Below, one piece after another: positions 11,001 to 19,610 of a DNA stretch of 64,000 nt. The DNA is taken from positions 132,907-196,906 of the forward strand of contig QANZ01027232.1 of assembly GCA_003254925.1 (NCBI GenBank), given 5' to 3'. Origin of the DNA: Chamaecrista fasciculata (taxonomy: Eukaryota; Streptophyta; Magnoliopsida; Fabales; Fabaceae). The translations under genes were made by a program, and so were the position numbers. The notes beneath the pieces are model-generated. The model ran no database searches, had not been told where the DNA came from, and worked only from the letters and a program-made list of their open reading frames with translations. Within the stretch, counting starts at the first letter, position 1. Each line of letters begins with the position of its first letter.

Positions 11001-11492
11001 ATAAAACTCCCCTAAACTTAGCTCTAACAGTTGATTTAGTATGTTCAATTAGACTTTGATTAGTTATTATATTGAGAAATATGGAGGCGGCGGATCTGAT
11101 TCCAGCCCTACCTAAAAGCATAACATAGCATGGCGTGTTTTTATATCAGAATATTATATTATTCTCGGAATTAACGTGACAAGATGAAAACAAAGTCAAA
11201 CTAAAACCTGGAAGTTCTTGGAATAGTCGGTTCTTTCCCTTCTTACAATTTTCAGATGCAATTAAAAGAAGGTGAAGTTCAAAGTGTAAGGAAATCTAGA
11301 AAGAAAGAAAGAGAGTACCATGTTGCTGGTGAACCTTGGATGCTTAAGCAGAGTATTGTTCAAACCATGTTTAACGATTTCAGGATCGAGTCTCGTCTTG
11401 AAACCCATCATTGCGATAACATAACAGTTGAATGTTGGGGCGTGGAACAGTCTCGCTCCTGGACTCAGTGCTTCACTCTCTCTCATCATCAT
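8098..11492 (-). CDS. WSD1-like: WSD1-like O-acyltransferase (wax ester synthase / diacylglycerol acyltransferase)
   Basis: Seven exons: 11319-11492, 9300-9875, 9132-9198, 8928-9019, 8612-8824, 8363-8500, 8098-8262. Spliced, they give 474 residues, normal for the family. These enzymes esterify fatty alcohols or diacylglycerol with acyl-CoA, usually at the ER, for cuticular wax. The N-terminus has the family motif LSPGARLFHAP. The acyltransferase motif HHSLGDG is at residues 134-140. A hydrophobic segment, about 180-211, could be membrane-bound. The C-terminal half matches the DUF1298 region (NDVLLGVTQAG, WGNWIGYV, ISFYGHPLAF). Reading frame is kept only if exon 4 starts at 9019, after a purine-rich acceptor; the obvious AG at about 9087 would cause a stop. 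A TATA-like TTATAAAAAG lies about 55 bases upstream (11544-11553). Substrate cannot be told from sequence. Confidence 0.9.
10261..10670. mobile_element. Fold-back MITE in WSD intron 1
   Basis: The two halves are inverted copies of 'ACTTTGGTATCATGTT'-type sequence repeated several times. The ends are GGGCTAAATTACACTTTGG and its diverged complement. Flanks are AT repeats, so the target duplication is ambiguous. It lies wholly within the 1.4-kb first intron of the WSD gene. Confidence 0.65.
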
Positions 11493-11940
11493 CTCTCTCT
11501 AATGGGTTTTGTATGTTCAACTTTTTGACACACTTTCTCTTTTTATAATATGACAGGGGAAACAGAGGAAGGAAGGTGGGGGGAAAGATGAAGATGAATG
11601 CTTTAAAGCTACCAAAATTAATAGGATTTTGAATATTAATTAATATGGGTATTGTCAGACAAATATGGGCTTTTCCCCACAAGTCTATATCGTGGGCTTG
11701 CTTGAGGGAAATGGGTAAAAGAGTTGGGCACAATTCTATAACGTTTAATATCTCTATCACTCTCAACTCTCTAATCCACGAGATTCGTTCTGTGCAATAA
11801 ATATGATTTGAACTTTGAACAGTTGCCATATCTGAAATGTTTGATTCACAGCGATGAGAGGAGGAAAGACATAACACAACATAACATAAGGAGAGATGCA
11901 TAGGGGTGGAGTTAATTAATTGCCAAAGAGGTGGAGTCCA

Positions 11941-12276
11941 TGATACGAGTATAAATTAGCTGTTGAAGTTGGAGAGCCCAAAGCCTTATATAGTACTTTA
12001 CTTGGCGGCCCACACTATCGACACTGGTCCATTGATAGCCGCTGTTGAAGTTGGAGAGCCCCCTTCCAGCATTCGGCACGGCGCATCGCACGTACCTTAA
12101 TCCAGCCTATAGGTCGCCCTCTCCGTGTCGGTCGACTCTCAATGAAAGCACCAATTGATACGAGTATAAGCCCTTAGGAGAACCACACCTCAAAAGCTAG
12201 CGGTTGAAGTTGAAGAGCCCAAGGCCTTATATAGTGCTTTACTTTCAACTAACTATCCGATGTGGGACTCGTATCA
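11941..12276 (-). mobile_element. TRIM (miniature LTR retrotransposon) with rearranged 3' LTR
   Basis: The intact 121-bp LTR is 12156-12276. On the minus strand it runs TGATACGAGTCCCACATCGG, contains TATATAAGG, and ends ACTCGTATCA. It is followed by the primer-binding site ATTGGTGCTTTCATTGAGAG (ending near 12137). The other LTR, 11941 onward, is broken: about 62 bp match, then unrelated sequence, then a second partial LTR piece near 12040-12060. Flanks GTCCA and ATCCA look like a 5-bp target duplication with one mismatch. There is no coding capacity. Confidence 0.8.
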
Positions 12277-12618
12277 ATCCACGTGGTAGTTGATGAGTTA
12301 TGCAACCTCTAATTTGTTATTTTGTGATTGATCACTCTTGTCTAAAATGACACCTAATGCTCTACAATTATTACTCCCTCCGGTTCTATATATATATATA
12401 TATATAATGTTTAAGGTAAATACACACAAATTAAGGAAATGATTGGCTCACCTAGAATGAAGAGAAAAATGAGATAAAAAGACTAAACTATCCCTATTGA
12501 AAATAATAGAAATACTTGGGAAATATTTATTCATTTATGAATCTACTATATTTAATAGGGATAAAATGATAAACAAATAATTAATGCTATCTTGAATTTG
12601 TAAAACATCATATATTTT

Positions 12619-12931
12619 NNNNNNNNNNNNNNNNNNNNNNNNNNNNNNNNNNNNNNNNNNNNNNNNNNNNNNNNNNNNNNNNNNNNNNNNNNNNNNNNNN
12701 NNNNNNNNNNNNNNNNNNNNNNNNNNNNNNNNNNNNNNNNNNNNNNNNNNNNNNNNNNNNNNNNNNNNNNNNNNNNNNNNNNNNNNNNNNNNNNNNNNNN
12801 NNNNNNNNNNNNNNNNNNNNNNNNNNNNNNNNNNNNNNNNNNNNNNNNNNNNNNNNNNNNNNNNNNNNNNNNNNNNNNNNNNNNNNNNNNNNNNNNNNNN
12901 NNNNNNNNNNNNNNNNNNNNNNNNNNNNNNN
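12619..12931. other. Assembly gap (313 N)
   Basis: A run of undetermined bases. A minus frame listed across it is meaningless. Confidence 1.
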
Positions 12932-13457
12932 CGGAATAGTCAAGACCTCAGGTCTAAGGCTATCGTGACAGGTGTACAGGAGAGGCTCGCTTATGACTAA
13001 ACCCATGCAGGACTCTCCGGGTCGGTCCAGTAATTTTGTAACCCTTACAAAATTCCACCATGGCTCTCGAGAAGCATCTAGTGCATGTATCTCTATACAC
13101 CGAGGTCATGCTGGTCTTAGTTCATTTACGTTCCCACGTGAATGATCGACCAGGGACAGTTTTAGATTAATTATCTTATAATCAATCAAGGACGCTATCA
13201 TAGTAAACACGCTAATAAGATGATAACAACATAATTTATCTCTATAAATTAATCAAAAATATATATGTTCAAATAACACATAAATAAAATGATTGGCCCT
13301 AGGGCACAATCTCCATCATAAACATCCCTTTTCTTATCTGGTATAAACATAGTTAGTGGATCCTGGAAGGAATCACAGAGTTAGCTTTTAGTTTTATTCG
13401 AGTTTTAGTTTAAAATTTTAATTTTTTCCGCTGCGCTCCCTCTGTGATTTCCCAACA
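12932..13457 (-). mobile_element. LTR-retrotransposon fragment abutting the gap
   Basis: On the minus strand the segment from about 13312 reads GGAGATTGTGCCCTAGGGCC and continues as LTR-like DNA into the gap. The same opening occurs in plus orientation at 16644. A further TGTTGGGAAATC at 13457 could be another LTR start. Class (probably copia) is inferred from the TGTTGG termini only. Confidence 0.5.
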
Positions 13458-13484
13458 ATATATATATATAGAACCGGAGGGAGT

Positions 13485-13615
13485 AAAGTATAAATGCCTA
13501 AAATTATAACATAGCCACGTAAAAATTATTTCACTCACTCCCACGTCCATACATTTAATTAAAGTATAAATGCCTAAAATTATAACACATAGCCACGTAA
13601 TGAAACTCCCACGTC
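13485..13615. repeat. Short tandem duplication
   Basis: The phrase 'aaagtataaatgcctaaaat' and the following 'ATAGCCACGTAA' occur twice, about 75 bases apart. Confidence 0.6.
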
Positions 13616-13977
13616 ATGCAAACGAGATTTAAGTCTCAAAATTATACTCTCTCCGTCCCTTTTATCTGCTTTTTAAGGTTGTTTTACACAAACTAATATA
13701 ATGATTAAATCACTAAAGTTAATGTAAAATCTAAAATAAAAAGACTATATTACCCTTATTAAATTAGATTTAATTATATCATCAATTCAATGCTCATATT
13801 TCAAAAATTAAATTCCTCCAACTAATTTAAATACTCTCACAATTTTTTTATGAAACCTACTCCAATTGATTACTACAGAACCCCAAAATAATTCTCTACC
13901 AAAAGTCAAATCGTCTAATTGATTACTTCAGAACCCCAAAATCAAAAAAAAAAAAAAAGAGATTAATTACTTTAGCT

Positions 13978-14295
13978 CCCACAATCTTTTTATTCCCACC
14001 ATTTTATTTCCCCATTTGCCTCTGAGAACCAAACTATAAAAGCCACCTTGTTTAAATTTTCTACCAAAAATCAAATTTGTCCATTTTGATTATACTAACT
14101 CCCACAATCTTTCTATTCCCACCATTTTTTTTCCACATTTGCCTCCAAAAACGAAACTATAAAAGCCACATTGTTTAAATTTTCCACCAAATTCAAATTT
14201 GTCCATTTTGAATACTAGCTCTCACAATCTTTTTACTCCCACCATTTTTTTTTTCACATTTCCCCTAAAAATGAATCTATAAAAGCCACTGTATG
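13978..14295 (+). repeat. Three tandem ~120-bp repeats, each with a TATA-like motif, before the transposase start
   Basis: Each unit runs from CCCACAATCTTT through 'ACTATAAAAGCCAC' (third copy 'tctataaaagccac'). The third copy ends about 40 bases before the first transposase ATG at 14333. They may be repeated promoters or subterminal transposase-binding repeats. Confidence 0.7.
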
Positions 14296-14332
14296 AAGGC
14301 TTTCATATCAACGGTGAAGCTAGAATTTTAGA

Positions 14333-15410
14333 ATGCATCCAATAGATATAGATTTGAATGCACTTCCTTTAGATAATTTTCATAATGGAGATGGAGAGCA
14401 AGATTTGGTAGTTGGTGGTGTTGTTCCAGACCTTAACATATTTTCAAGTTTTGAAGAATTTGAGTTTGATTTAAACAATGAGCCACCTCAACAAGATGAA
14501 GTACCTATAGAGGAAGAAGTAGAAGCACACGATCCAGGATCATCTTCTCAACCTTCAAATGTTGGTATGGGTTCTACAATTCTCTTGTTGAATTTATTAT
14601 ATTTCTCTAAAATATAAAGATACATTGTACTATATGTATATACTTTTGTACACATATACTAATCAAAATAGCTACTTGATCAGATCCTCCTAAAAAAAGA
14701 AAACAAGAAAGACAAAAAACAACATCAAGTATTTTTTGACTAGTTATCATATTGTATATATTTCAAGTTTGATTTTCTTTTTGGTTCCACTCAGTGGCTG
14801 AAAATTAAAGTTCGACAAAAAATTGTGTACAATTATGAATTCACCCCTTGTCTTTGTTAGTAACTACGTAGCTTGACTGATAAGAGATGAAAATAAGAAT
14901 TAACTACATTGTCTAATGACTTGACAAAATTTGAAAGTTCTATGGACTAAACTGAAAAATAATTCTGATGGTCTTTTTTTTTTAGAAGGAGAAACTCAAG
15001 TTAAGAGATTACGAATGTTAAGCAATGAAGAACGTAGAGCTATTTACAATTTACTCTTACAAAAAAGTGAAAATGGAATATTAAAAAAAGAAGGAACAAG
15101 AGAGATCGCATCGGTATTTTCAGTCCATATTTCTACTGTTCAACGAATTTGGAGAAAAGCAAATCACAATGGTGTAATTGTTGATGTGTCTCACGGAAAG
15201 GGAAATTGTGGTCGTAAACGGATTCAAGTTGATTTGGATAAAATTCGTGATATTCCTTTAAACCAACGATCTAACATTCGTTCTATAGCTTATGCCTTGA
15301 AGATTAATAAAACCTCAACACATAGACTTCTAAAGTTAGGGATGATTCGGGGACATTCAAATGTGAATCTGATTTCAAATCTGATTTTAAATCAGTTTGC
15401 ACAAATGTGA
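14333..15410 (+). pseudogene. Plant mariner transposase, N-terminal domain only
   Basis: Exon one starts at 14333 (MHPIDIDLNALPL) and is acidic, with FDLNNEP typical of plant mariner N-termini. It ends near 14570, with candidate GT donors. After an intron with a strong polypyrimidine-AG acceptor at 14985, exon two gives RLRMLSNEERRAIYNLLL, STVQRIWRKA and CGRKRIQVDLDKIRDIPL: the paired helix-turn-helix DNA-binding region of Soymar-like transposases. The homology ends at about 15360 (IRGHSN), where a short repeat of 'aaatcagtttgcacaaat' takes over. The DDD catalytic core that should follow (about 250 residues) is absent. The phases of the donor and acceptor I could see do not join cleanly, so the exact intron is uncertain. 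Confidence 0.75.
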
Positions 15411-15634
15411 ACCTGATTTTAAATCACTTTCAAAGCTTTTTAAATCAGTTTGCACAAATATAATACAGATGAATGAAATTTTTGGTACTAAACCTTGGAC
15501 TATAGATAACTCAGTTTGGAATAAAAACAGAGCACGAAAAAAAAGAGAGAAGAATTCATATTAGAAATCTGATTACCCAAACCTTTCATACATATGGAGA
15601 TTAATTTTTCTCTACTAAAATTAACTTCAATCCC

Positions 15635-16150
15635 TTACTCTTCAAAAAATTTTGGAAGTAAAATTTTTAACATATCCAAAAATCCTTTCTGCAATTCTTC
15701 ATTTGCAAAAGGTTTAGTCTCTTTAGAAGTTTTAGAGTCCACCTCCATTGCATCTTTCAAAGCTTCCTTGTCTTCAAAATCTTCTAAACTTGCCATTTCA
15801 AGCGAGTCTTCAACCACTAATATTTCTTGTGAGTTTGCATCTTTCAGAGCTTCCTTGTCTTCAAAATCTTCTATACTTGCCATTTCAAGTGAGTCTTCAA
15901 CCACTAATATTTCATGTGAGTTTGCATCTTTCAGAGCTTCCTTGTCTTCAAAATCTTCTAAACTTGCCATTTCAAGTGAATCTTCAACCACTAATATTTC
16001 TTGTGAGTTTGCATCTTTCAGAGCTTCCTTGTCTTCAAAATCTTCTAAATTTGCCATTTCAAGTGAGTCTTCAACCACTAATATTTCTTGTGAGTCTTGA
16101 ACTGTCAATATTTCTAACGAATCTTCTTGTGCTGGCTTTTTGTTTTCCAT
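15635..16150 (-). CDS. Acidic ORF of four 29-residue repeats inside the mariner element
   Basis: 171 residues from the ATG at 16148-16150. After MENKKPAQEDSLEIL come four near-identical units of 29 residues (87 bp): QEILVVEDSLEMASL then EDFEDKEALKDANS. A non-repeat tail follows, ending LDMLKILLPKFFEE. The unit is rich in Glu and Asp and likely helical. Because 87 is divisible by three, both plus frames (15594-16100 and 15748-16152) are also open, so openness alone is weak evidence of coding. Differences between units are few. I do not recognise the protein. It is antisense to the transposase and lies where the catalytic domain should be. Confidence 0.4.
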   Translation of the reverse strand: MENKKPAQEDSLEILTVQDSQEILVVEDSLEMANLEDFEDKEALKDANSQEILVVEDSLEMASLEDFEDKEALKDANSHEILVVEDSLEMASIEDFEDKEALKDANSQEILVVEDSLEMASLEDFEDKEALKDAMEVDSKTSKETKPFANEELQKGFLDMLKILLPKFFEE

Positions 16151-16643
16151 AAAGAAGTGAAAACAATGAGGCCATGGGTAAGTATAAAAACAATGGTACT
16201 TGAAAACAATGAGGAGTAATAATAAAGGACAAATTAATTTCCATTGACAAACCTTATATTGGGAATAATAAATCTGGCGTGTAAAACCTTATATTGGGAA
16301 TAATAAATCTGGAGTACTAATTAAAATCTGTTGACAAAATTGATATTGGGAATACTAGTTCGCTCATGTCCACCCAATTTATTGCATTCTTAGTGTGAAT
16401 GAGGCCATGGGTTCGATCTAGTACCAAAAAAAATTGATATTGGGAATAATTGGGAAATGTTCTGATTCATTATGACTATAATATTAAATAGGGATAAAAT
16501 GGTAAAAAAGTTCACTGATGACCTCTTGATTTCATAACAAAGCAGATAAAAAGAGACAAAAAAAGTTCTACAATGAAGCAAATAAAAAGGGACGGAGGGA
16601 GTAATACCTAAAAATGTGAATGAAAAAGGTTAAAGAAAGATGC

Positions 16644-16754
16644 TTCTGTTGGAGATTGTGCCCTAGGGCCAATCATTTTATAAATATGTTGTGAACATAT
16701 TGATTAATTTATGGAGATAAATTAATGGTTATCATATTATTAGCATGTTTACTN
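16644..16754 (+). mobile_element. LTR start fragment ending at a single N
   Basis: Begins TGTTGGAGATTGTGCCC and matches the inverted fragment at 13312. It stops at an N at 16754, after which the sequence is unrelated, so the join is probably an assembly artefact. Confidence 0.55.
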
Positions 16755-17425
16755 CTGAGAACATGTGGGTTATTCAAGTTGGTTTTTATTGTCATAAAAA
16801 AAAGGTATGTGAAAACGGTGGCGGATAGGAAGAGTTATTTTGCTTTTAATGCCATGGAGCTCGCAATCCAAGGCAGATTCTACAAGTTCCAAAAAACAGA
16901 AGAGAAGATTGAAGGGAGGAATACAAGTATAGATAGATGATGATCCAGCTGTCACTTAATTCTTAGCACAAATGCTCCTTCTGTTCCGGAACTGGTCTGC
17001 CTCTGATCGATTTACTGAATCTCATTATTTAACAGAGTGGTTCATAAATAGAATATTAAACTCCCAAACTTCAAACAAGATCTTATGATTTATGAAGTGG
17101 GTTTAAAATGTTATTCTTTCAGTGATTCAGAATATTTTTTTAAAGAAAAAGTTCTAGACAATCCGAATGCCAAGTTTTAACTCCATGTGTGTGATTTGTG
17201 AGAAGTCAGACAGACATTGGGTGTAACATAATCCTAATTCCCCAACTTCATTAATTTGCTGAGCCTAATCCCAACCCTTTTTTTAATTACCCAATTAAAT
17301 TTTAATTGTTTATTGACTTCAAAAAACGAAGTGCTCCTTTCCTTACTACAAGATACATCTCCAATTTTGCATAAAATATGTCCTCATAACTAAAACTTAT
17401 TTATAAAATAATGATGAATAACGTT
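16755..17425. other. Intergenic stretch before the tRNA gene
   Basis: AT-rich. A plus frame at 16725-16940 crosses the N and matches nothing I know. No gene seen. Confidence 0.4.
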
Positions 17426-17498
17426 GGGGATGTAGCTCATATGGTAGAGCGCTCGCTTCGCATGCGAGAGGCACGGGGTTCGATTCCCCGCATCTCCA
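17426..17498 (+). tRNA. trnA-CGC: tRNA-Ala, anticodon CGC
   Basis: 73 bases fold as a complete cloverleaf. The acceptor stem is GGGGATG paired with CATCTCC (one G-U), with discriminator A. The D arm is GCTC...GAGC. The anticodon stem is CTCGC/GCGAG with loop TTCGCAT, giving CGC, which reads the Ala codon GCG. The T arm is CGGGG TTCGATT CCCCG. There is no intron, and internal A and B boxes are intact. Four T's at 17503-17506 could end Pol III transcription. Confidence 0.95.
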
Positions 17499-17893
17499 TC
17501 GATTTTGATTGCACGATATCGTGCCGTGCTTAACTTTGTGTGTTAAAAATTGAAACTGTCTTCTTCATTTGACTCTGTTATTTCTTTTAAAGATTGGCAG
17601 TTTATACAAGTCGTGTGGACAAAGAAAACAAAGAATGTAATCTTCAGTTCAATGACTGGTGAAAAAGATAAACAATTGTTTGTTTGTTTGTTTGTCCAGA
17701 TCGACTGAGCCTCCCTCGAATCACGACATTTCCTAGCTACGTCATATATATCATACTAAACAATAATCCCGGATTCCCGAATGCAATTGAACACTTTTCT
17801 TTTTTTAATTAATTCATTTATTGATATCCTTGTTCTTAACCCCACCCACTAAATTAATTATTGACTTCCTCTTCATCTCATCCTGAATTCAAC

Positions 17894-18290
17894 TGGTACG
17901 AATCAGAGATAAAATGCAAGATTAGGAATGAAAATATGAAAGATGCAGTATCAGATTTCCCAAAGGAAAAATATACAGAGCGAATGTTCCTCTTCGAGTC
18001 AGAAACCAGACTCCAAAAGCATAACCAAATTCATCTTAATAGAAAAGGAAAACACCCTAGCCTATATAGGCGAATACGACAAAGTCTAACAGAAAGAAAG
18101 AAAGCAACAACTTTATTCTAACGGCATGCTCATCACAGCTTAGCCCATGTGATAGTCGTTCGTCCATACCGGAGGAAATGTCACGCGTTTCGCACGAGAA
18201 TGATCCGCATCAGCAACTTGAGTGAAACCATCTGCCACTGTGGCTGCCACCTGTCCTGTTGACTCTTCTACTGCCATGTCACTCGTATCA
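17894..18290 (-). mobile_element. Solo LTR of the gypsy family, inserted in the dioxygenase pseudogene
   Basis: Minus strand begins TGATACGAGTGACATGGC at 18290 and ends in CA at 17894; 397 bp. It aligns along its length with the LTR at 1249-1643. Flanks are both dioxygenase exon 2 sequence. No clean 5-bp duplication is visible (TCAAC against TTCCC), so a few bases may have been lost. Confidence 0.7.
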
Positions 18291-19000
18291 TTCCCTCACA
18301 AACCCCCTGGCCTCAGGTACGAAACTTTAAACATTCTGTTTCTGTTTCTTTGAGCATGTGTGTGTGTGTGTGTGTTTTGAATTTGATTATATTACAGGGA
18401 GGTGGCGTATGAGTACAGCAGGAAAATAAGGGAGGTGACTTGGAATCTTCTAGAAGGGATTTCGGAGAGTCTGGGATTAGAAGCCAATGCCATAGTGGAA
18501 AGTAGTGGTTTTGATTCAGGATTACAAATATTTGCAGTGAATCTTTACCCACCGTGTCCTCAACCAGAGGCCTCTTGACTCTGCTCATGCAAAATGGGAT
18601 CGGAGGGCTTCAAGTTAATCACCGTGGAAAATGGGTCAACGTGGATCCTCTTCCTAATTGCCTCATTGTTAATACGGGAGACCAACTTGAGGTCACACTA
18701 CTCTGCTCTTTAATTTGTGTTTGTTTGTATTTGAAATTGTGGTCTAATTAATTCTAAAGTAGTAGTAAAAACTCTTGTTTATAATGAAGGTAGGCTATGA
18801 GCAATGGGAGATATAGGAGTGTGTTGAGTGTGGTGTTGGTGAATGGACCAGAGCTGGAGAAAGAGATAGACCTGTAAGGCAGATTCTAGAGGAAGAGGAG
18901 GCCTTGTTCAAAAATATCACCTACAGTCTCACATGGACTACTTCCAAGTTCAACAGAAGACCAGCTTTTCTGATAAAACTGCCATATGTCATATTAGGAT

Positions 19001-19553
19001 GGTTAAAGGTTCATTTTGGTCCTAAATGTATGCCCTAAAAAAAAATGTTCATTTTGGTCCATTATATTTCAAAATGACAAAATGTTCAAATTGGTCCTAA
19101 ATGTTGGTAAAATGTTTCATTTTGGTCCAAACTATTGAATATGACTCTTTTCAAGTTCAAACGTAATGAGTTTAGAGCTACATATTGTTCTCAAAGAGTA
19201 TTTTCTCTATCCAGTTGAGATCGTCAGCAGACGAGGTCCAATCAGTCCTAAAAGTAGACTACTTGTTTCATGGTCAAACAAGCAGCGTTGATCATATCTC
19301 TCTTGTTTCAAATTCAAATGTGACAAATTCAGAGCTACGAGTTCGTTTTAACAAGTCCTTTGAACTAGAGATGAGAGACGAGAGAAATATGACCAAATTC
19401 AATAATTTGTGACCAAAATGACACATTTTACTAACATTTAGGACCAAAATAAAATATTTTGCTAACATGTAGGACTAATTTGAAAATTTTGAAACATAAT
19501 GGATCAAAATAAACATTATGGCATACATTTAGGACCAAAATAAACCTTTAACC
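19001..19553. mobile_element. Mutator-like MITE, 553 bp, in the dioxygenase pseudogene
   Basis: Ends are GGTTAAAGGTTCATTTTGG and the complement of GGTTAAAGGTTTATTTTGG. A perfect 9-bp duplication, TATTAGGAT, is at 18992-19000 and 19554-19562. The duplicated bases belong to the last dioxygenase codons. A 75-codon frame inside (19185-19412) is not recognised. Confidence 0.85.
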
Positions 19554-19610
19554 TATTAGGATCGTTGCTTAATTCAATTAATTCTACTATCAATCTTATC
19601 TATTTATGTA

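Larger units (their letters stand above)
12374..13481. mobile_element. Stowaway-type element with retrotransposon sequence and an assembly gap inside
   Basis: Ends are CTCCCTCCGGTTCT and its exact complement, flanked by TA on both sides, as in Tc1/mariner (Stowaway) elements. The interior is about 245 bp of MITE-like DNA, a gap of 313 N (12619-12931), then unrelated retrotransposon DNA to about 13457. I infer that a retrotransposon landed in the MITE. Confidence 0.65.
13647..16601 (+). mobile_element. Mariner-like element (Soymar/Stowaway type), 2955 bp
   Basis: Terminal repeats CTCTCTCCGTCCC (left) and CTCCCTCCGTCCC (right, inverted) are flanked by TA at 13645-13646 and 16602-16603. The interior carries a plant mariner transposase N-terminus (14333-15410) and, in the opposite orientation, a repetitive ORF (15635-16150). 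The catalytic DDD domain is missing, so this copy could move only with transposase supplied elsewhere. Confidence 0.8.
17701..19610 (+). pseudogene. 2-oxoglutarate dioxygenase pseudogene, split by an LTR and a MULE
   Basis: A duplicate of the intact gene at 22853-24237. The segment 17701-17790 matches its promoter (22660-22760). Exon 1 and most of exon 2 are gone. The last part of exon 2 appears on both sides of a solo LTR (17894-18290). Exon 3 (about 18399-18691) is nearly identical to the functional copy, but a deletion after 'CCACCGTGTCCTCAACCAGAG' removes the iron-binding H-x-D motif and shifts the frame. Exon 4 (from about 18791) has lost the segment with the distal His and gained stops. 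A MULE (19001-19553) sits in its last codons; matching sequence resumes at 19554. Clearly non-functional. Confidence 0.85.

Noticed and set aside
12608..13006. Minus frame of 132 codons
   Set aside because: Mostly undetermined bases.
11940..13460. CRISPR-like or phage-like repeats
   Set aside because: Repeats are TRIM LTRs and MITE ends; the host is a plant.
15594..16152. Two plus-strand frames through the 87-bp repeat
   Set aside because: Open only because the repeat length is a multiple of three; Ser- or Leu-rich composition, and no better start than the minus frame.
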